A stretch of DNA of 64,000 nucleotides from Trichococcus paludicola. GTDB lineage: Bacteria; Bacillota; Bacilli; Lactobacillales; Aerococcaceae. The stretch covers positions 310,001 through 374,000 of the forward strand of contig NZ_QBLC01000002.1 of NCBI RefSeq assembly GCF_003052295.1. The letters are read 5' to 3'. Below the pieces are notes generated by a model, which saw nothing but the letters and a program-made list of their open reading frames with translations, was not told the origin of the DNA and did not search any database. This document shows, piece by piece, positions 28,370-38,658 of this stretch; position 1 is the first letter of the stretch; each line of letters begins with the position of its first letter. Made by a program: the position numbers and the translations under genes.

Positions 28370-29617
28370 TTAGTTGATCTGTTTACCGTCTTCATCGAAC
28401 AGCAACGGCGCACCGATGCCATTCACTATGTTATCGGTTATGACGCACTTCACGATTTCATCTCTGCTTGGGATATCAAACATGATGTCCAGCATGATGT
28501 TTTCGATGATGGAGCGCAATCCACGAGCACCTGTGTTTCTTTCCAGTGCCTTTTTGGCGATGGAGCGTAATGCGTCATCTTCGAATACCAATTCGACGCC
28601 ATCCAACTCAAGTAATTTTTTGTATTGTTTTACCAAGGCATTTTTTGGTTGTGTCAGAATATGAACTAAATCGTCTTCTGTCAACTTTTCCAACGCAGCC
28701 ATAATCGGTAAACGACCGATAAATTCCGGGATCAACCCGAATTTCAACAAATCTTCCGGTATGATCTGCTGCATGATGCTCTTGTCTTCCAAATGTTTGG
28801 CTTGCGGAGAGCCAAAGCCGATGACTTTCTCGCCAAGACGCTCTTTCACGATCGTTTCGATGCCATCAAAGGCACCACCAACGATGAATAAAATGTTCGT
28901 CGTGTCGATTTGGATGAACTCTTGCTGCGGGTGTTTTCTGCCGCCTTGCGGTGGAACGTTCGCAACAGTGCCTTCCAAAATTTTAAGCAGCGCTTGTTGA
29001 ACCCCTTCACCACTTACGTCTCTCGTGATCGATACATTTTCACCTTTACGGGCGATTTTATCAATCTCGTCGATGTAGATGATTCCGCGTTCAGCCCGCT
29101 CGACATCAAAATCGGCAGCTTGAAGCAACTTCAATAGGATATTCTCGACATCCTCACCAACATATCCGGCCTCCGTCAAACTTGTCGCATCAGCAATCGC
29201 AAATGGGACATCCAGGATACGCGCCAATGTTTGGCCAAGGAAGGTTTTACCCGAACCAGTCGGGCCTATCAAACAAATATTACTTTTTTGTAACTCTACA
29301 TTATCGTCTTCTGACATCATGCTCATTTGACCGATACGCTTGTAGTGATTATAGACCGCTACAGACAGCGTCCGTTTGGCTTTTTCTTGACCAATCACAT
29401 ATTCGCTCAAAATCTTTTGGATTTCCTGCGGTTTTGGCACCTCGGTGAATACCGCTTCGCTTGGTGCATAGATTTCTTCTTCGATGATTTCTTTGCATAA
29501 ATCTACACACTCATTACAAATATATACATCCGGCCCCGCAATGATCTTTTTCACTTGGTCCTGAGATTTTCCGCAGAATGAACAATGTATTGTCCCGATA
29601 CTTTCATCATGGAACAC
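28370..29617 (-). CDS. clpX: ATP-dependent Clp protease ATP-binding subunit ClpX
   Basis: AAA+ unfoldase that feeds ClpP. It is 415 residues from the GTG at 29615-29617 (GAGG 9 nt upstream). The ATG two codons earlier sits 1 nt behind the ribosome site, and a long in-frame extension beyond it is not coding. The N-terminal zinc-binding domain uses C12, C15, C34 and C37 (CSFCGK ... [10 protein letters not shown]). Walker A is GPTGSGKT, Walker B is IYIDEIDKI, the pore loop GYVG is in [10 protein letters not shown], and sensor motifs follow ([10 protein letters not shown]). No clear CtsR box was seen upstream. Confidence 0.97.
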   Translation of the reverse strand: MFHDESIGTIHCSFCGKSQDQVKKIIAGPDVYICNECVDLCKEIIEEEIYAPSEAVFTEVPKPQEIQKILSEYVIGQEKAKRTLSVAVYNHYKRIGQMSMMSEDDNVELQKSNICLIGPTGSGKTFLGQTLARILDVPFAIADATSLTEAGYVGEDVENILLKLLQAADFDVERAERGIIYIDEIDKIARKGENVSITRDVSGEGVQQALLKILEGTVANVPPQGGRKHPQQEFIQIDTTNILFIVGGAFDGIETIVKERLGEKVIGFGSPQAKHLEDKSIMQQIIPEDLLKFGLIPEFIGRLPIMAALEKLTEDDLVHILTQPKNALVKQYKKLLELDGVELVFEDDALRSIAKKALERNTGARGLRSIIENIMLDIMFDIPSRDEIVKCVITDNIVNGIGAPLLFDEDGKQIN

Positions 29618-29811
29618 AATCATTCTCCTCTCTATATACTTACTTTCCGATCCAGTATAACTTGCCAGGATAGGCCAACTGCTGTGGCACATTGACCCTG
29701 ACCGCTTACGAACGGTTTACATCTTAACACAGAAAGGAAAAATTGAAAAAGAATATGATCCGTTTACCTAGTGGGGTTAAAGTCCGAATATATCCCTGAG
29801 TATAAACAGAT

Positions 29812-29840
29812 GGGACACTGACTATGGAAGACAATGTCCC
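29812..29840 (-). terminator. Possible weak terminator or hairpin behind tig
   Basis: GGGACA (29812-29817) pairs with TGTCCC (29835-29840) around a 17-nt loop, 27 nt after the tig stop. The T run is poor, so this may be a partial terminator allowing some read-through into clpX. Confidence 0.35.
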
Positions 29841-29867
29841 GATCTCTGTATTCTGTTTCAACTTTTC

Positions 29868-31148
29868 TTATGCTTCGATTGCTGAATCAGTGATGATGCT
29901 CATCGCTTTCTTCATTTGGATATCGTTAGTCAACATATCAGGGCTGACCAATCCACGAACACGGTCTGCATCCATGTTATATTGTTTTGCTAGTTCTTCG
30001 ATTTCTGCAGCGACTTCTTCTTCAGAAACGACGATGTTTTCATCTTTGATGATTTGTTCCAATACTAGTGATGTTTTCGTGCGTTCATCAGCATCAGATT
30101 CCATTTGGACGTGCAAGTCTTTTTCAGTAGTACCTGTGATTTGGTAGTACAATTCAGGAGAGATTCCTTGACGTTGCATATCATTCAGGAAAAGATCCAT
30201 TTGACGGTGCACTTCATCGTGAACCATTACGTGCGGCAATTCAACGATTTCAGCATTGGCAACGGCTTGTCTCAAAGCTAAATCCTGAACAGCTTCGTCA
30301 GCTGCAGCAGTTCTGCTTTCTTCCAATTCCTTGCGGATTTTAGCTTTCAATTCGTCCAATGATGCTACTTCTTCGTCGATATCTTTTGCGAATTCGTCAT
30401 CCAAAGCAGGTAATTGCTTTGTTTTGATTTCGTGTACGATTACTTTGAAGGTAGCTTCTTTTCCTTTAAGATCTTCAGCTTGATAGTCTTCAGGGAAAGT
30501 CACGACAACTTCTTTTTCTTCTCCAGCTTTAACGCCGACCAATTGTTCTTCGAAACCTGGGATGAATTGATTAGATCCCAACTCCAAAGAATGGTTTTGA
30601 TCTTTGCCGCCTTCAAAAGCCACACCGTCAACGAATCCTTCGTAGTCGATTACAGCTGTGTCGCCAAGTTCTGCGCCTTCTTCTTTAAGGACTAATTCAG
30701 CTTGACGCTCTTGTTTTTCTTTCAAGTTGTTTTCTACATCCTCATCTGTAACGATGCGGTCTTGTTTTTCAACTTTAAGATTTTTGTATTCTCCAAGCTT
30801 CACTTCAGGTTTCACTGTTACTTCAGCAGCGATGACCCAAGGTTGGCCTTTTTCCATGCTCTTGATGTCAATTTTTGGTTGAGAAACAGGATCCAATCCA
30901 GCTTCTTCGATAGCTTTTGAATAAGCATCAGGCAAAGCGCCATTCAATGCGTCTTCGAATAAAGACTCTTCACCATAGATATTGTTGAATACGTGACGAG
31001 GAACTTTACCTTTACGGAATCCAGGAACGGAAACGTTCTTTTTCACTTTGTTGAAGACCTTATCCATTTCTTGTTTGATGATTTCTTCTGAAATTTCAAA
31101 TGTTAAGACACCATCGTTAGTGCCTGTTTTTTCCCAGTTTGCAGTCAT
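29868..31148 (-). CDS. tig: Trigger factor (ribosome-bound chaperone, PPIase)
   Basis: First chaperone to meet nascent chains at the exit tunnel, 426 residues. The N-terminal ribosome-binding domain has the signature GFRKGKVPRHVF (about 43-54). The central FKBP-type prolyl isomerase domain runs from about 150 to 245 (DTAVIDYEGFVDG), and the C-terminal arms are helical and acidic. The start ATG has GGAGG 7 nt upstream. Own promoter at 31208-31236. Confidence 0.97.
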   Translation of the reverse strand: MTANWEKTGTNDGVLTFEISEEIIKQEMDKVFNKVKKNVSVPGFRKGKVPRHVFNNIYGEESLFEDALNGALPDAYSKAIEEAGLDPVSQPKIDIKSMEKGQPWVIAAEVTVKPEVKLGEYKNLKVEKQDRIVTDEDVENNLKEKQERQAELVLKEEGAELGDTAVIDYEGFVDGVAFEGGKDQNHSLELGSNQFIPGFEEQLVGVKAGEEKEVVVTFPEDYQAEDLKGKEATFKVIVHEIKTKQLPALDDEFAKDIDEEVASLDELKAKIRKELEESRTAAADEAVQDLALRQAVANAEIVELPHVMVHDEVHRQMDLFLNDMQRQGISPELYYQITGTTEKDLHVQMESDADERTKTSLVLEQIIKDENIVVSEEEVAAEIEELAKQYNMDADRVRGLVSPDMLTNDIQMKKAMSIITDSAIEA

Positions 31149-31207
31149 TTACTTTCCTCCAAAAATCTTGATTTTATTGCAATTAATTTGATATTGCACA
31201 CTCTCCA

Positions 31208-31236
31208 ATACTACACTAGAAAAGCGGTGTTGTAAA
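31208..31236 (-). promoter_or_regulatory. Promoter of tig
   Basis: TTTACA (31231-31236) and TAGTAT (31208-31213) on the minus strand with 17-bp spacing. Confidence 0.65.
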
Positions 31237-31341
31237 CAAAAAGTGCTTCATTATTCCGTATTCGTGTAAAAAATGTGCCCGTTATCAATGCTTTAGCCTT
31301 CGATTTTAATGCTTTCTTAGATTTCTTTCATCATATGTTTT

Positions 31342-31350
31342 TGGTATAAT
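31342..31350 (+). promoter_or_regulatory. Extended -10 promoter of recU-ponA
   Basis: TGGTATAAT: a perfect TATAAT at 31345-31350 with the TGn extension, 22 nt before the recU start. No good -35 is visible, as is common for extended -10 promoters. Confidence 0.65.
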
Positions 31351-31372
31351 CATTCAATGGGGGTGATCGTCA

Positions 31373-31987
31373 GTGGCCGTAAATTATCCGAACGGCAAAA
31401 AGTTCCATGCCGAGTCGCATATACCGAAAACTGCAAAGAGGAAAGACTTCGTATACAGCAACCGCGGAATGACGCTTGAAGAAGAGATCAACAGCAGCAA
31501 TGAGCATTACCTTTCATCAGGAAAAGCCGTCATCCATAAAAAACCGACGCCTATCCAAGTCGTTAAAGTGGATTACCCCAAAAGAAGCGCAGCCGTCATC
31601 AAAGAAGCTTATTATCGGCAATCCTCCACTACCGACTACAACGGCGTTTATAAAGGTCTTTATCTGGACTTTGAGGCCAAAGAAACAAAAAACAAGACAG
31701 CCATACCCTTGAGCAACTTCCACGAGCACCAGATCATCCACATGAAAAGGTGTATCCAACAGCAAGGAATCACGTTCGTACTGATCCGTTTTTCCTGCTT
31801 TAACCGCGTTTTCTTGCTGAACAGTTCCTATTTGATTGACTTTTGGGAGAATACATTGAATAATGGCCGTAAATCGATCCCATTGGCATTTATAGAGGAT
31901 AATGGGTTCGAAGTGGCATACGGATTCAATCCCCGATTGGATTATCTGGATGCAGTGGATAAAATGCTTGAATGCACTATCAAATAA
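31373..31987 (+). CDS. recU: Holliday junction resolvase RecU
   Basis: Structure-specific endonuclease that cuts Holliday junctions in recombination and chromosome segregation. It is 204 residues from the GTG at 31373 behind GGGGGTG. Recognisable segments: NRGMTLEEEINSSN (N-terminal), then YKGLYLDFEAKETKNKTA with the catalytic Asp/Glu/Lys set, and the C-terminal VAYGFNPRLDYLDAVD. It is followed 16 nt later by ponA, the classical recU-pbp1 operon of Firmicutes. Confidence 0.96.
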   Translation: MAVNYPNGKKFHAESHIPKTAKRKDFVYSNRGMTLEEEINSSNEHYLSSGKAVIHKKPTPIQVVKVDYPKRSAAVIKEAYYRQSSTTDYNGVYKGLYLDFEAKETKNKTAIPLSNFHEHQIIHMKRCIQQQGITFVLIRFSCFNRVFLLNSSYLIDFWENTLNNGRKSIPLAFIEDNGFEVAYGFNPRLDYLDAVDKMLECTIK

Positions 31988-32003
31988 TTAAGAGGTGAAC
32001 CAC

Positions 32004-34571
32004 ATGCCGAATGAAGGCAATAATACACGATCACGCGCAACCAACAGAAAGAACAACGGAAATACAAAAGGCCCACGCAAAACGGCCTTGAAAGCGAAAA
32101 CGAAAGCGAATACGAAAAAAACCGGGATGCCGCTCTGGAAGAAAATAATCTTCGGTGTTTTGGCCCTGGGGATGATTGGACTCGCTTCCGGAGCAGGACT
32201 CTTCTTCTACTATGTTTCCTCCGCTCCCGAATTGACCGAGGAAAAATTGGTCGGAACGGTGGCATCGACCATTTTGGATGCCGACGGAAACGAAATCAAG
32301 GAGATTGGCGGAAACGATCAGAACCGGACATTGGTCACCCCTGAAGAAATCCCGCAAGTCTTGAAGGACGCTATCGTATCTATAGAGGACCAACGTTTTT
32401 ACGATCATAACGGCGTCGATCCGATCCGGATCATCGGCGCCTTGTTCGCGAATCTCCAGCAAGGCGGTATCTCGCAAGGCGGAAGCACCATCACTCAGCA
32501 ATTGATTAAATTATCCTATTTTTCAACCAGTTCCGAAGACCAGACCTTGGAACGAAAAGCTCAGGAAGCCTGGATGTCTATGCAACTGGAACGGGAATAT
32601 ACGAAAGATGAGATTTTGGCATTTTACATTAATAAAGTCTACATGTCCAACAATGTCTACGGTATGGGAACGGCCGCTGAATACTTTTACGGCAAATCCA
32701 TCACCGATGTGACAATCGCTGAAGCAGCCACTTTAGCGGGCATGCCGCAAGCCCCTTCCTTGTATGACCCAATCACTAACGCGGTGGACACTCAGGCTAG
32801 GCGCGACCTTGTTCTGGACATGATGGTCGAGAACGAAAAGATCACTGCCGAAGAAAGTGCTGAGGCAAAAACGGTTCAAATACAAGGCAGCATCATTGAT
32901 CACTCTGGTGATGTCAACACATCATTGGTGATCGATCCTTACATCCAACTCGTCATCGACGAAGTCACTGAAAAAACCGGCTTGGACGTCTACGAAGGCG
33001 GACTGACGATTACGACCAACATCGATATGGATGCACAGCAACGTCTGTACGATATCGTGAATACTTACGATTATATCGAATTCCCGGATGATCTGCTGCA
33101 GACAGGTGTTTCCATGGTCGACGTCAATACCGGCGCCATAGAGGCAGTCATCGGCGGGCGCAACCAGAATGTCCAACTTGGGCTCAATCGCGCCTCCACA
33201 CTGGAACGCAGCATTGGTTCGACCATGAAACCATTGGCGGTCTACGGACCTGCCATCGAATACTTGGATTACTCAACAGGCACGTTGGTCGTCGACGAGG
33301 AATACAGTTACTCCGACGGCAGCGAAATCAACAACTACGACAACAAGTATAAAGGCGATCAGACCGTCCGTGAAGCGTTGGTCGATTCGCGCAACATTCC
33401 GGCATTGAAGACTTTCCAGGAAGTCGGTGCGGATAACGCCTTTTCATTCCTGCAAAAATTAGGCATCACGATTACGAACGATGACCAGGAATATTTGGTT
33501 GAATCCAATGCGATTGGTGGCGAAGCGACACCAATTGAGCTTTCTGCAGCTTATGCTGCCTTCGCCAACGGGGGCACTTATTACGAGCCTTATACGGTCC
33601 AATCCGTGACGACTTCTGAAGGTGAAGAATTCACCTTCGAACCGACGGGAACCGAAGCGATGAAGGAATCCACAGCCTATATGATCACCGATATGCTGAA
33701 GGACGTCATCACCGAGGGAACGGCTACGAATGCCCAGATATCCGGCTTGCCGCAGGCCGGCAAAACCGGTACTACCAACTATACAGATGATGAATTGGCC
33801 GCAGTCGGCGGTACAAACGTACCTTATGCCGCTCCTGATGCCTGGTTTGCCGGATATTCGACAAGCTATTCCATTTCGGTATGGGTCGGCTATGACAATT
33901 CTAAGGAATACGGAAACTTTTTGGATTACCAGACACAAAGTCTAACGCGCGATATCTATCGTGAGTTGATGTCCTACGTTTCCGAGGATACCGATTATGC
34001 CGATTGGACGCTGCCTGCATCGGTCAGCCAAGTATCGATGGAAAAGTACACTGATCCGATCATGAAGCCCGGCCCAAATACGCCAAGCAGTCTGATCGCC
34101 ACAGAACTTTTTGTCAAAGGAACGGAACCCACTTCCACCTCCAAAAAATACGGCGTGACTCTGTTGGCGCCTTCCGGTTTGAAGGCTAGCTACAACACCG
34201 ATAAGGACGAATTGACCATCGAATGGGACAAATATTCAGCCAGCGGCACCGATTCAAATGCACAAGCGCAATACACGGTGACAGCAGGTGGCGCCTCTGA
34301 AACGACAACAGATACCAAAGTCGTCATTGATAATCCTGATAAAGGCACAATCACGATTTCCTTGCTCGTCAAAGTCAGCTCAAGCACATCACCTGCTGCA
34401 ACAATCCAGTTGACCATCGCCGACCCGGCTCAGGAATCCTCCAAAGCGGAGGAGAAAGATAAGGAAAAGGCATCAAGCGAATCCTCATCATCTTCATCCA
34501 GCTCATCAGCGGAAAGCGATGAATCATCCTCCGCTGTGCAGGACGACGAAGAATCAACTCAGAATCCATAA
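32004..34571 (+). CDS. ponA: Penicillin-binding protein 1A (bifunctional glycosyltransferase/transpeptidase)
   Basis: Class A PBP of 855 residues that polymerises and cross-links peptidoglycan. A basic cytoplasmic N-terminus is followed by one membrane helix (47-71). The GT51 domain carries catalytic Glu128 in SIEDQRFYDH and GGSTITQQ. The transpeptidase has STMK (Ser406-Lys409), SRN (462-464) and KTG (587-589). The C-terminus adds a fibronectin-III-like domain (about 705-800) and a Ser/Glu-rich tail of about 45 residues. The ATG at 32004 has GAGGTG 7 nt upstream; the GTG three codons earlier overlaps that site. Confidence 0.97.
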   Translation: MPNEGNNTRSRATNRKNNGNTKGPRKTALKAKTKANTKKTGMPLWKKIIFGVLALGMIGLASGAGLFFYYVSSAPELTEEKLVGTVASTILDADGNEIKEIGGNDQNRTLVTPEEIPQVLKDAIVSIEDQRFYDHNGVDPIRIIGALFANLQQGGISQGGSTITQQLIKLSYFSTSSEDQTLERKAQEAWMSMQLEREYTKDEILAFYINKVYMSNNVYGMGTAAEYFYGKSITDVTIAEAATLAGMPQAPSLYDPITNAVDTQARRDLVLDMMVENEKITAEESAEAKTVQIQGSIIDHSGDVNTSLVIDPYIQLVIDEVTEKTGLDVYEGGLTITTNIDMDAQQRLYDIVNTYDYIEFPDDLLQTGVSMVDVNTGAIEAVIGGRNQNVQLGLNRASTLERSIGSTMKPLAVYGPAIEYLDYSTGTLVVDEEYSYSDGSEINNYDNKYKGDQTVREALVDSRNIPALKTFQEVGADNAFSFLQKLGITITNDDQEYLVESNAIGGEATPIELSAAYAAFANGGTYYEPYTVQSVTTSEGEEFTFEPTGTEAMKESTAYMITDMLKDVITEGTATNAQISGLPQAGKTGTTNYTDDELAAVGGTNVPYAAPDAWFAGYSTSYSISVWVGYDNSKEYGNFLDYQTQSLTRDIYRELMSYVSEDTDYADWTLPASVSQVSMEKYTDPIMKPGPNTPSSLIATELFVKGTEPTSTSKKYGVTLLAPSGLKASYNTDKDELTIEWDKYSASGTDSNAQAQYTVTAGGASETTTDTKVVIDNPDKGTITISLLVKVSSSTSPAATIQLTIADPAQESSKAEEKDKEKASSESSSSSSSSSAESDESSSAVQDDEESTQNP

Positions 34572-34613
34572 AAAACAGCCAGCTCCCGATTCAAAGGAGC
34601 TGGCTGTTTTTTT
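34571..34613. terminator. Bidirectional terminator between ponA and nth
   Basis: Perfect stem of about 16 bp (AAAAACAGCCAGCTCC with its complement), 9-nt loop and T runs on both strands. It serves the converging ponA and dinG-to-nth operons. Confidence 0.95.
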
Positions 34614-34645
34614 GTTCCGGATCCCGCAGACTGCACTCGTCCACT

Positions 34646-35293
34646 TCATTTCAAACCCAACCGTTTCTGCCCTTCCTGGCACATCGAAAGCAATGGGCAA
34701 ACGTCGCATTTGGGATTCCTGGCTGTGCAATGATACCTGCCGAAGAAAATCATCTGGTGATGCGCATCGGACCAGCGCTCCTTCGGAATTTTTTTCATCA
34801 GCAACTCTTCCACTTCCAGCACTGATGCTTTCTGGGGAGCGATGCGCAGACGTTTGGATATCCGTTCCACATGGGTATCCACCGCAATCGCTGGGATTTG
34901 GAAACCGACACTCATGACCACATTTGCTGTTTTGCGCCCCACTCCGGGCAACTTGGTCAGTTCTTCAAGTGTGCGCGGCACTTCGCCGCCAAAGTCCTCC
35001 AGCAGCATTTTGCAGCATTTTTGGATGTTCGCGGCTTTGTTCCTATACAAGCCAATCGTCTTGATTTCTTGCATGATCGCCTCAAGTGGGGCTGCAAGGA
35101 AAGCTTCGGGCGTAGCGAATCGCCTGAACAGGCCTGGCGTCACTTTGTTGACGGAAACATCCGTTGCTTGGGCGCTGAGGAGCGTCGCAATCAATAGCTG
35201 AAATACGTTCTGATGCAGCAGTTCGCACTCCGCATTCGGGAATAGCGCCGCCATCTCATCCAGTGCTTCTATAGTCTTTTTTTTCGATAGCAT
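34646..35293 (-). CDS. nth: Endonuclease III (DNA glycosylase/AP lyase)
   Basis: Base-excision repair enzyme for oxidised pyrimidines, 215 residues. The helix-hairpin-helix LPGVGRKTANVV contains the catalytic Lys, VDTHVERIS contains the catalytic Asp, and the C-terminal [4Fe-4S] cluster is bound by CTARNPKCDVCPLLSMC. Last gene of dinG-tseB-aspB-asnS-dnaD-nth, 15 nt behind dnaD. Confidence 0.97.
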   Translation of the reverse strand: MLSKKKTIEALDEMAALFPNAECELLHQNVFQLLIATLLSAQATDVSVNKVTPGLFRRFATPEAFLAAPLEAIMQEIKTIGLYRNKAANIQKCCKMLLEDFGGEVPRTLEELTKLPGVGRKTANVVMSVGFQIPAIAVDTHVERISKRLRIAPQKASVLEVEELLMKKIPKERWSDAHHQMIFFGRYHCTARNPKCDVCPLLSMCQEGQKRLGLK

Positions 35294-35308
35294 TATTCTT
35301 CACCCCAC

Positions 35309-36016
35309 CTATGCGTCCGCCTCAGTGTCCAGCCAGTTGTATAGTGGAACTTCCATCGGCGCATCCGTTCCTGTCTTTTCATCGAATTTGTCCTGATTGG
35401 TTTGGGGCCGCGTCGATTGCTGCTGGATCAGATCTTTGACGTTTTTGATATTTTTCTTCTCCCAGGCCAACAGGATGCGGTCGATGTATTTAAGGCTGTA
35501 GACGCGATTCAATACCGCTTCTTTCAAAGCTGATTCGATCAATTCGAGCGGATAGTGGTCCATATCGATCCAACTCGCAATGGTCTGCATTTCGATGGGC
35601 GATAAGTTCCTCCCGAATTCTTGCTCGAACATGGTCATGATATTCTTTCCTTGTTGCTGGATGGGCTGTTTTTTCTCGGATCGTTCCATCAATTGGAAAA
35701 GCCGTTGATAAATCGGATCCAAGGAATAGGAATCCTCCACTTTTCCCGCGAGATCATTTTTCGTCTCCATCAAAATCATTTGCTTTTGCATCAGATTATG
35801 CAGCAAGGAAAAGACATCCTTTTCGGCAATGCCCATATTTTCGGCGATCAGTGCCAGATTCGGAAAAGGTATATTCTTATCGATGTAAGCTTTCAGCTGC
35901 AGCACAAAGATAAATTCGTTATCCGCAAGCCCAATCCTTTTGTAGTTCTGCAGCAATAAATTTGGAATCAGAGTCTGCCCTGATTCGATCCATTTGGTTA
36001 ATTCATTGTATGACAT
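35309..36016 (-). CDS. dnaD: DNA replication protein DnaD
   Basis: Primosome protein that with DnaB/DnaI loads the helicase and remodels DNA. It is 235 residues with an N-terminal winged-helix oligomerisation domain (about 1-110) and a C-terminal DnaD/PhrB-like DNA-binding domain (about 125-200, FGRNLSPIEMQTIASWI and YIDRILLAWEKKNIKN). The short acidic tail after residue 205 is poorly conserved. It sits between asnS and nth as in Bacillus. Confidence 0.94.
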   Translation of the reverse strand: MSYNELTKWIESGQTLIPNLLLQNYKRIGLADNEFIFVLQLKAYIDKNIPFPNLALIAENMGIAEKDVFSLLHNLMQKQMILMETKNDLAGKVEDSYSLDPIYQRLFQLMERSEKKQPIQQQGKNIMTMFEQEFGRNLSPIEMQTIASWIDMDHYPLELIESALKEAVLNRVYSLKYIDRILLAWEKKNIKNVKDLIQQQSTRPQTNQDKFDEKTGTDAPMEVPLYNWLDTEADA

Positions 36017-36121
36017 CTTATCTAAAAACCCCTTTAGAGTAAAAGGAAGTGGAACAAATAGCTTCTATTTGTTCCACTCCCATTCTGTTATGATTCAATT
36101 CAGATTCGCAAAACATCTTGG

Positions 36122-37420
36122 TTACGGGTAAATTCTGTTCAGAAGACGCGGGAACGGAATCGACTCACGGATGTGTTCGGTGCCGGAGATCCAAGTCACC
36201 ATTCTTTCAAGTCCCAGCCCAAAACCGGAATGAGGCACTGAACCGTATTTGCGTAAATCCAAATACCACGAATAGTCTTCCTTGCTCAGTCCGAATTTTT
36301 CGATCTGTTCGCTTAAGCGTTGGTAGTCCACTTCACGTTCACTGCCGCCGATTATTTCTCCGTATCCTTCGGGAGCAATCATATCCGCGCACAAAACGAC
36401 TTCCGGACGATCCGGATGCTCTTTCATGTAAAAAGGCTTGATTGCCTTCGGGTAATTAAGGATAAATACCGGTCTTTCCGATTGATTCGCGATAAAGGTT
36501 TCATGAGGCGACCCGAAATCATCGCCCCAGACGATATCGTCAAATCCGTTTGCGTTCAACAAAGCTACGGCATCATCATAGCTGATGCGATCATACGGCA
36601 ATTGCGTGTATTTTTTCAGTAATTCTTTGTCGCGCTCCAACGTATCCAAGTAGATATCACAGTTATCCAGGACCGATTGGACCAGATAAGCAACATATCT
36701 TTCTTGTACTTCCAGACTCTGGTCCTGATGCATGAAGGCCATTTCCGGCTCCATCATCCAAAATTCGATCAGATGGCGACGCGTCTTCGATTTTTCGGCA
36801 CGGAAAGTCGGACCGAATGAAAATACTTTTCCGAAGGCCATCGCTGCCGCTTCCATGTACAATTGTCCACTCTGGGACAGGTAAGCTTCCTCATCAAAAT
36901 ACTTGGTGTGGAACAGCTCCGTTGTCCCTTCCGGCGCGCTGCCGGTCAGAATCGGCGGATCGACCTTGATGAAGCCTTCTTGATTGAAGAATTCATAAGT
37001 AGCGCGGATAATTTCGTTGCGGATTTTCATGATGGCGTGCTGTCTGGATGAACGCAGCCATAGATGACGATGATCCATCAGGAAATCTGTTCCATGCTCT
37101 TTAGGCGTAATCGGATAGTCTTGGCTTTCTCCCAGCACTTCGATACCGGTTACGAGCAATTCATAGCCAAGCCTCGAACGCGGATCTTCTTGGATGATTC
37201 CTTTGACGATCAATGAAGTTTCTTGCGTCAGCGATTTTGCGACGTCAAACAATTCTTCGCCGACATCATTTTTCATAACGATGCCTTGGAAATAATGGGC
37301 GCCGTCACGTAATTGCAGAAAGGCGATTTTTCCGCTGCTTCTTTTGTTGGTTACCCAAGCACCAATGGAAATCTCTTGCCCTAAATATTCTTTCGCGTGG
37401 TCCATTGTGATAAGTGTCAA
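36122..37420 (-). CDS. asnS: Asparagine--tRNA ligase
   Basis: Class IIb synthetase of 432 residues. The N-terminal OB-fold anticodon domain ([14 protein letters not shown]) leads to the catalytic domain with motif 2 ([21 protein letters not shown]) and motif 3 ([15 protein letters not shown]). The start is the TTG at 37420 with GGGG 9 nt upstream; the next ATG (five codons on) would have no ribosome site. It follows the aminotransferase gene by 32 nt. No T-box leader is present in that gap. Confidence 0.96.
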   Translation of the reverse strand: MTLITMDHAKEYLGQEISIGAWVTNKRSSGKIAFLQLRDGAHYFQGIVMKNDVGEELFDVAKSLTQETSLIVKGIIQEDPRSRLGYELLVTGIEVLGESQDYPITPKEHGTDFLMDHRHLWLRSSRQHAIMKIRNEIIRATYEFFNQEGFIKVDPPILTGSAPEGTTELFHTKYFDEEAYLSQSGQLYMEAAAMAFGKVFSFGPTFRAEKSKTRRHLIEFWMMEPEMAFMHQDQSLEVQERYVAYLVQSVLDNCDIYLDTLERDKELLKKYTQLPYDRISYDDAVALLNANGFDDIVWGDDFGSPHETFIANQSERPVFILNYPKAIKPFYMKEHPDRPEVVLCADMIAPEGYGEIIGGSEREVDYQRLSEQIEKFGLSKEDYSWYLDLRKYGSVPHSGFGLGLERMVTWISGTEHIRESIPFPRLLNRIYP

Positions 37421-37452
37421 TCTATTCTACCCCTTTTTCCATAAAAATCGGA

Positions 37453-38643
37453 TCATTTTTTATGGGTTTCGATAAATTTTTTGATGCGATCTACTGCTTC
37501 TGCAAGTAGTTCTTCTCTGACAGTATAACTTATTCTGGCGTAATCAGGGTATCCAAAACCATCGCCTGAAACCAAAGCGACATTTGCCTCTTCGATCAGA
37601 GCCAGCGTAAAGTCTTTTACTTCTTCAAAGCCGCACATCTCGGCGGCTTCTTTGACATTCGGGAACAAGTAGAAAGCTCCTTGAGGTTTTGTTACCTTGA
37701 AACCAGGAATGCTGGCAACAAGCGGATAGAAAAAGTTCAGTCGCGCTTCGAATGCTGCGCGCATTTCTTCAACAAAATCTTGCGGTCCGGTCAAAGCAGC
37801 CAGTGCGCCATATTGGCTTGGTCCGGCAGGATTACTTGTCGAATGACTGGACAGTTCGATCATTTTATTGATGATTTCCGCATTTCCGATTGCATATCCG
37901 ATTCTCCAGCCTGTCATTGCGTACGTTTTGGAGATTCCATTGATGATGATAGTCTGGTTCTTGATTTCTTCTGAAAGTGAAGCGATTGAGATGGCTTCAT
38001 TCCCGTTATAGGTCAGTCGGTAGTAAATTTCATCAGCAATGATCAAGACATCGTGTTCAACCGCCCACTCGCCAATCGCCTTCAATTCTTCAGGCGTATA
38101 GATCATTCCGGTCGGGTTCGACGGCGAATTCAAAAGCAAAGCAACCGTTTTTTCGGTGCGATGTTTTTCCAGGTCTTCCACAGTCAGTTTAAAGCCTTTT
38201 TCAGGCGCTGTTTCGACCAGTACGTTGACGCCACCCGCCAGTTTGATCTGTTCGGTATAGCTTACCCAGTACGGCGCAGGGACGATGACTTCATCTCCGG
38301 GATTAAGAATGACTTGGAATAGCGCAAACAAAGCATTTTTAGCACCTTCAGTCACAATGACCTGATTGACGGCGAAAGTGACGCCGTCATATTTCTGATG
38401 ATAATCCACAATCGCTTGGCGCAATGGCAGGATACCGGCAGTCGGTGTGTAGTGATTCGCTTTGTTTGATTGGATCGCCTCTACTGCAGCATTCAGAATG
38501 GAAACGTGCGTATCGAAGTCCGGTTCCCCTACGGTCAAGTTCAGGATATCCTTCCCTTGCGCTTTCATGACGTTGACTTTAGCTGACGTCGCCAATGTCG
38601 GGGATTCGCTTATTTTTTTCATTCTCTCAGAAATTTTTACCAT
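37453..38643 (-). CDS. aspB: PLP-dependent aspartate aminotransferase (class I)
   Basis: Fold-type I aminotransferase of 396 residues, probably interconverting aspartate and oxaloacetate. The PLP lysine is in NGISKTYAMTGWRIGY; cofactor-binding NSPSNPTG and ADEIYYRL motifs are present. The ATG at 38643 (MVKISERMKK) has GGAG 8 nt upstream. The aspB-asnS pairing (aspartate supply next to asparaginyl-tRNA synthesis) is conserved in Firmicutes and supports the aspartate assignment, though close paralogues act on other amino acids. Confidence 0.9.
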   Translation of the reverse strand: MVKISERMKKISESPTLATSAKVNVMKAQGKDILNLTVGEPDFDTHVSILNAAVEAIQSNKANHYTPTAGILPLRQAIVDYHQKYDGVTFAVNQVIVTEGAKNALFALFQVILNPGDEVIVPAPYWVSYTEQIKLAGGVNVLVETAPEKGFKLTVEDLEKHRTEKTVALLLNSPSNPTGMIYTPEELKAIGEWAVEHDVLIIADEIYYRLTYNGNEAISIASLSEEIKNQTIIINGISKTYAMTGWRIGYAIGNAEIINKMIELSSHSTSNPAGPSQYGALAALTGPQDFVEEMRAAFEARLNFFYPLVASIPGFKVTKPQGAFYLFPNVKEAAEMCGFEEVKDFTLALIEEANVALVSGDGFGYPDYARISYTVREELLAEAVDRIKKFIETHKK

Positions 38644-38658
38644 CTCAATCACTCCAAT

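Noticed and set aside
29618-29867. CtsR operator in front of clpX
   Set aside because: A GGTCAGGGTCAA stretch resembles half of the CtsR heptad repeat, but the spacing and second heptad do not fit.
37421-37452. T-box or other tRNA-responsive leader for asnS
   Set aside because: The gap to the aminotransferase gene is only 32 nt and has no T-box sequence or terminator.
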